Source: Bacillota bacterium (GTDB lineage Bacteria; Bacillota; Clostridia; Oscillospirales; Acutalibacteraceae). From it: DNA of 64,000 nucleotides. Every line of letters starts with the position of its first letter. The first letter of the stretch is position 1. The stretch spans positions 124,001 through 188,000 of the forward strand of contig JAEWDK010000008.1 of the NCBI GenBank assembly GCA_023390175.1, read 5' to 3'. The notes under the pieces are model-generated. The model was not told the origin of the DNA and made no database searches. It saw only the letters and a list, made by a program, of their open reading frames with translations. The position numbers and the translations under genes are program-made. This document shows, one piece after another, positions 60,291-64,000 of this stretch.

Positions 60291-60341
60291 TTGACTTTAT
60301 AAATGAAATAGTATATAATAAGTAAAAAATATTTGCGCAAA
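60291..60341 (+). promoter_or_regulatory. Promoter and LacI operator of the GH31 gene
   Basis: TTGACT (60291-60296), 17 bases, TATAAT (60314-60319), then a perfect TTTGCGCAAA palindrome (60332-60341) near the transcription start. Confidence 0.8.
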
Positions 60342-60478
60342 CATTTGCTCTTTATTTATTGAAGATATTTTGATAAATTATCGCTGAAAGTGCTAGGCTG
60401 AGCCGATTTTCGCCAATTATTTTTCAGTGTTTGGTTGGTAATAAACATATAATTTTATATTACGGAGAGGAACAGCAC

Positions 60479-62023
60479 ATGAAAAGTGAAAAACTACAAA
60501 TTTCGTTATTGCCCGAAGAATGTTGGTGGGGTGGTGCAGTGAGCGATGGAGTAAACACCCCGTTTGGCAGCAATCCGTTCATAAGGGATCTAACGAAGCT
60601 GGACGAAAATCAGGGGGTACCGCTTTTACTTTCCAATAAAGGCCGGTATGTATGGTGTGATGCCCCCTTTACTTTTGAATTTAAAGACGGCTTACTCATA
60701 ATTTACCCTCAAGCTTTTGAAGTGATTTTTGAAGAAGGCTTTGAAAATTTAAAAAATGTATATGGATATGTTGCAAAGAAGTATTTTCCATGCAGCGGAA
60801 AGCTTCCGGATAAGCTGGCATTTTCGTCTCCTCAGTATAATACATGGATTGAGATGTTCTATAAGCCGACGGAAAAAAAAGTTCTTGAATATGCGGCCTC
60901 AATCATTGAGCACGGACTGCCTGCCGGAGTTCTAATAATTGATGATGGCTGGATGATTGATTACGGTAACTGGCGATTTTGCTGTGAAAGATTCCCCAGT
61001 CCAAAAGAAACGATTGATAAATTACATGCTATGGGCTTTAAGGTTATGCTATGGGTTTGTCCATATGTAAGCCCTGACAGCGACATATTCAGAAGTCTGC
61101 AAAAAGAGAAGATATTGTTAGATAATGCCGATGGTGTCCCAGTATTAAGAAAATGGTGGAACGGCTACAGTGCAGTTATCGATTATACAAACGATGCTGC
61201 TGTCGAATGGTTCAGCTCGCAGCTAAATGAGCTTGTGGAGAAGTATGGAATTGACGGATTTAAATTCGATGCCGGTGACCCCAGCGGTTCAGATATCAAT
61301 GACTGGAGCGGAAAATATGTATGGAATTACCATCCATACGAAAATTATGATTGTGAAGCATATGCCAAAATCGGCCTAAGTTACAATTTAAGTGAATATC
61401 GCGCCTGCTGGAAAATGGGCGGAAAACACCTTATCCAGAGGCAGAAGGATAAAAAACCTGCATGGAAGAATAATGGCCTGGACAGCTTGATCCCAAACGG
61501 TATCCTTCAAGGTTTAATGGGGTATCCGTTTAGCTGCCCGGATATGATCGGCGGCGGCCTGGAAGGAGATATTAATTCTCCGGGCTTCAAAATGGATATG
61601 GAGCTTTTTATAAGATACATGCAATGCTCGGTATTTTTTCCAATTATACAATTTTCGATTGCACCATGGAGGATACTCAATCAAGAATATTTTGAGCACT
61701 GCCTTAAGATGCTTCGATTAAGACAGAAATACGTTCCTGAAATTCTTAAACTGGCTAGGCATGCAACCGTTACAGGCGAGCCTATTATCAGACACATGGA
61801 ATACGCTTTCCCCGGAAACGGCTTTGAGAAGATAAACGATCAATTCATGTTTGGAGATAAAATATTGGTAGCTCCCGTACTTGAAAAGGGTACAATTGAA
61901 AGATCGGTTACTTTCCCAAGCGGAAGATGGGCTGGAGACGATGGAAGTATTATAATAGGCCCAACAAAGATTAAAACAGCCGCTCCAATTGATAGGTTAC
62001 CCTACTATACATTATGTGATTAA
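60479..62023 (+). CDS. GH31 alpha-glycosidase of the MYORG/YihQ-like branch
   Basis: About 514 residues, shorter than common alpha-glucosidases. Nucleophile Asp264 lies in GIDGFKFDAGD and the probable acid/base Asp324 in IQRQKDKKPAWKNNGL; GYPFSCPDMIGGG follows. This KFDAGD form marks the branch that holds MYORG-like alpha-galactosidases and sulfoquinovosidases, so the substrate need not be an alpha-glucoside. No signal peptide. ATG at 60479 after GGAGAGGAAC; the longer frame from 60431 is rejected. Divergent from the oxidoreductase, sharing its operator type. Confidence 0.88.
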   Translation: MKSEKLQISLLPEECWWGGAVSDGVNTPFGSNPFIRDLTKLDENQGVPLLLSNKGRYVWCDAPFTFEFKDGLLIIYPQAFEVIFEEGFENLKNVYGYVAKKYFPCSGKLPDKLAFSSPQYNTWIEMFYKPTEKKVLEYAASIIEHGLPAGVLIIDDGWMIDYGNWRFCCERFPSPKETIDKLHAMGFKVMLWVCPYVSPDSDIFRSLQKEKILLDNADGVPVLRKWWNGYSAVIDYTNDAAVEWFSSQLNELVEKYGIDGFKFDAGDPSGSDINDWSGKYVWNYHPYENYDCEAYAKIGLSYNLSEYRACWKMGGKHLIQRQKDKKPAWKNNGLDSLIPNGILQGLMGYPFSCPDMIGGGLEGDINSPGFKMDMELFIRYMQCSVFFPIIQFSIAPWRILNQEYFEHCLKMLRLRQKYVPEILKLARHATVTGEPIIRHMEYAFPGNGFEKINDQFMFGDKILVAPVLEKGTIERSVTFPSGRWAGDDGSIIIGPTKIKTAAPIDRLPYYTLCD

Positions 62024-62596
62024 TTCATCAAATGAATTTGATATATGAAAATAGGCTGAAATTCAACAGCCTATTTTGGGCAAATTGAGCGCAGCGAAAA
62101 GAATCTTACCATTTGCAGCGGGATGAATTTGTATTACTATGGATGCTCATTTATTAAATCAAGCATATATTTAACCTGAAGAAATCTAGCCGCTATTCAT
62201 TTTAAATCAATACTTTTTTATAATAATTAAGGGCAACAGATTTTAATCTGTTGCCCTTTTCGTGCTGTCTATCAAAAATCGCTTCCAAGTAACTATATAC
62301 TAATGCAATGAATTATGATAAGATTAAAAATCAAGAGATTAAAGAAAAACCCTTGCAGCGATATCAAATAAATCGGCTTGGATGGTAATGTAAAACTATA
62401 TTATCAATAAAATCTGAAAGCTATGATAGCTGGATGAGCCTCTTGCGAATCTCGATTTTTTGACATTTGAATAGCTGTAATGGATTGTAAGTATAGCACT
62501 ATAGGTGATTGCAGAAAAGTGTTATGGCTTCATCTGCATAGTCTAACAGAAGGGTAACGTGTATGAATTTAAATTAATATGTAAAGTGGGAGTAGT
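62024..62596. other. Intergenic region with two terminators
   Basis: AAATAGGCTG/CAGCCTATTT near 62047-62075 should end the GH31 transcript. A second hairpin near 62229-62259, AAGGGCAACAGATT with AATCTGTTGCCCTT followed by TTCG, is another terminator. The remaining sequence up to the AraC gene is AT-rich with no gene visible. Confidence 0.6.
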
Positions 62597-63559
62597 ATGA
62601 ATCATGCGCTTTTAGCCCAATTGGCGGAAATTACTTCAGAAGAACGATGTATTTTACAGGGACAAACCGACGTAGATAAACATCTTTATACGGAAGCCCA
62701 AAATTTCACCATTGACAGTAAAAAAATGTTGAAAAACGGCAAATTGATAGATATTCGTCCGCACACGCGGTTTGTACATTTCCCAAAACACTGCCATAAT
62801 TACATTGAAATCATTTACATGTGTGAGGGCAAAACCACCCATATCATCAATTCTTCCACAAAAATCGTACTGCAAACGGGTGACCTGCTGTTTTTGAATC
62901 AATATTCCTACCATGAGATTCTGCCTGCCGGTCTAAACGATATCGGTGTGAATTTTATTATTCTTCCTCAGTTTTTTGATGATACCTTTGAAATGGTGGA
63001 AAAAGACAGCATTATCGGCCGGTTTTTAATCAGTACCCTGCGGCAGGATGACTGCGGCGGACAGTATCTTCACTTTAAAGTTGCCGATGTGGTCCCTGTT
63101 CAGAACCTGGTGGAAAATTTGGTCTGGTCACTTGTAAACCATCAGGACAATAAACGCAAAATCAATCAGTATACCATGGGCCTGCTGTTTACGCAGCTCA
63201 TGAATTATTCCGACAGAATCGATGTTGCGATGGAGGAGCAGTATGATCGGCGCCTTACCCTTACCGCTCTGCGCTACATCGAGGAGCATTATCAGGAAGC
63301 CAGTCTGACCGAACTCGCCGCACAGATGAATCAGCCCATCTATCAGCTGAGCCGATTGATTAAATCCGGCACAGGCAGCACATTCAAGGAACTGCTTCAG
63401 GAAAAGCGGCTGGGGAAAGCCGCGTATTACCTCAGTAAAACCAATCTTTCCGTTTCCGATATTATCAGTGCGGTGGGGTATGACAACACCAGTTATTTTT
63501 ACCTTATGTTCAAAGAAAAGTACGGGAAAAGCCCCAAAGAATTTCGCAGTCATTCCTAG
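62597..63559 (+). CDS. AraC-family regulator with N-terminal cupin domain
   Basis: 320 residues. A cupin-type sensor (FPKHCHNYIEIIYMCEGKTT, then LQTGDLLFLNQYSYHEILPA) occupies about residues 50-130. The C-terminal ~100 residues are an AraC double helix-turn-helix (YIEEHYQEASLTELAAQMN; ISAVGYDNTSYFYLMFKEKY). Its place in front of a rhamnulokinase gene suggests a rhamnose activator. Inverted TCAGACC(G/A)TTT sites in the gap to that gene could be its targets. SD AAGTGGGAG. Confidence 0.88.
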   Translation: MNHALLAQLAEITSEERCILQGQTDVDKHLYTEAQNFTIDSKKMLKNGKLIDIRPHTRFVHFPKHCHNYIEIIYMCEGKTTHIINSSTKIVLQTGDLLFLNQYSYHEILPAGLNDIGVNFIILPQFFDDTFEMVEKDSIIGRFLISTLRQDDCGGQYLHFKVADVVPVQNLVENLVWSLVNHQDNKRKINQYTMGLLFTQLMNYSDRIDVAMEEQYDRRLTLTALRYIEEHYQEASLTELAAQMNQPIYQLSRLIKSGTGSTFKELLQEKRLGKAAYYLSKTNLSVSDIISAVGYDNTSYFYLMFKEKYGKSPKEFRSHS

Positions 63560-63574
63560 AAAAATATTCTGCAA

Positions 63575-63609
63575 ATAAGGACGTAGTTTTTACCAAACTG
63601 CGTCCTTAT
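63575..63609 (+). terminator. Terminator of the AraC-family gene
   Basis: ATAAGGACGTAGTTT pairs with AAACTGCGTCCTTAT (one mismatch) and is followed by a T6 run, 16 bases after the stop codon. Confidence 0.8.
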
Positions 63610-63640
63610 ATTTTTTGAAAAATTCATTATTATATAGTTA

Positions 63641-63697
63641 TCAGACCGTTTCCATATATATTCAGGTGCACGGAAAGAGTATGCATAAATGGTCTGA
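63641..63697. promoter_or_regulatory. Inverted 11-bp repeats before the rhamnulokinase gene
   Basis: TCAGACCGTTT (63641-63651) and the reverse complement of TCAGACCATTT (63687-63697) face each other 46 bases apart, ending 26 bases before the start codon. Candidate AraC-type activator or repressor sites. Confidence 0.4.
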
Positions 63698-63723
63698 CTA
63701 TTTCGGAACCGGGAGGAAATCGG

Positions 63724-64000
63724 ATGAACAGATGCTTCTTGGCAGTTGATATCGGCGCATCCAGCGGCCGCCATATTTTAGGCAGTTTGGAAAACGGCAA
63801 AATCACTCTGAGGGAGATTTATCGCTTTGAAAACAAGCTGATTAAAAAGAACAACCACCTGTGCTGGGATTTGGACCGACTTTTTGCTGAAATCATCAAC
63901 GGCATGAAAGAATGCAAAAAACTTGAGAAAATTCCTGTTAGCATGGGAATCGACACTTGGGCAGTGGACTTTGTTCTGCTGGACGGGCAGGATAAGGTGC
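63724..64000 (+). CDS. rhaB: Rhamnulokinase, 5' part only (cut by the window end)
   Basis: The first 92 codons are present. The N-terminus FLAVDIGASSGRHILGSLEN and the later MGIDTWAVDFVLLD are the phosphate-binding and substrate motifs of L-rhamnulose kinases in the FGGY family. The enzyme phosphorylates L-rhamnulose at C1. GGGAGGAAATC precedes the ATG. The remaining rhamnose genes are presumably beyond the window. Confidence 0.88.
   Translation, partial: MNRCFLAVDIGASSGRHILGSLENGKITLREIYRFENKLIKKNNHLCWDLDRLFAEIINGMKECKKLEKIPVSMGIDTWAVDFVLLDGQDKV

Overview
The window looks like a chromosomal segment of an anaerobic, plant-polysaccharide-using member of the Clostridia (low-to-mid GC Firmicutes; Oscillospiraceae/Ruminococcaceae-like is my inference). 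The signs are strong GGAGG-type ribosome sites, frequent GTG/TTG starts, lipoprotein sugar-binding proteins with paired permeases, YesM/YesN and AraR-type regulators, non-canonical (PPKTG/NPKTG) sortase signals and a SipW/TasA-type secretion locus. No rRNA, tRNA or CRISPR array was seen.

Layout. 0.1-4.1 kb: a GH20 hexosaminidase with a double-GNAT acetyltransferase, then an SGNH hydrolase. 4.3-9.6 kb: a MalT-type LuxR regulator, a DUF2442 protein and a large sorted surface protein. 9.9-15.2 kb: araR and araBAD with two AraR operators; the operator/promoter block and the tail of araR are duplicated in tandem. 15.4-24.6 kb: an arabinoside locus (GH127, LacI regulator, ABC importer, DUF624 protein, GH51) whose promoters share a TTAAACG-type operator. 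24.7-25.8 kb: two small membrane proteins. 26.0-38.5 kb: an alpha-galactoside/alpha-glucoside locus (GH36, MBL hydrolase, GH31, YesN/YesM, ABC importer). 39.0-40.0 kb: a DMT exporter. 40.3-48.6 kb: a surface-fibre-like locus with a SARP/BTAD regulator, a PPKTG-anchored protein, three SipW-type-signal (TasA/camelysin-like) proteins, the SipW peptidase and a 1036-residue adhesin-like protein. 48.7-51.3 kb: oleate hydratase with a divergent TetR. 51.4-52.1 kb: an IS200-type element. 52.8-53.8 kb: a small HTH/membrane-protein cluster, one gene being broken. 54.2-62.0 kb: a LacI regulon (ABC importer, Gfo/Idh/MocA oxidoreductase, GH31) bound together by TTTGCGCAAA operators. 62.6-64.0 kb: an AraC regulator and the start of a rhamnulokinase gene cut by the window edge.

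How it works together. Extracellular or imported arabinan fragments would be taken up by the 18.9-22.3 kb importer, trimmed by GH51 and GH127 to L-arabinose, and converted to D-xylulose 5-phosphate by AraA, AraB and AraD. Two further importers feed alpha-linked sugars to intracellular GH36/GH31 enzymes. None of the three importers has its own ATPase, so a shared one elsewhere is expected. The most unusual item is the SipW/TasA-like locus: its sole evident promoter carries two TGTGACC heptamers spaced exactly like SARP binding sites, and a SARP-type regulator is encoded just beyond the last gene of the locus.
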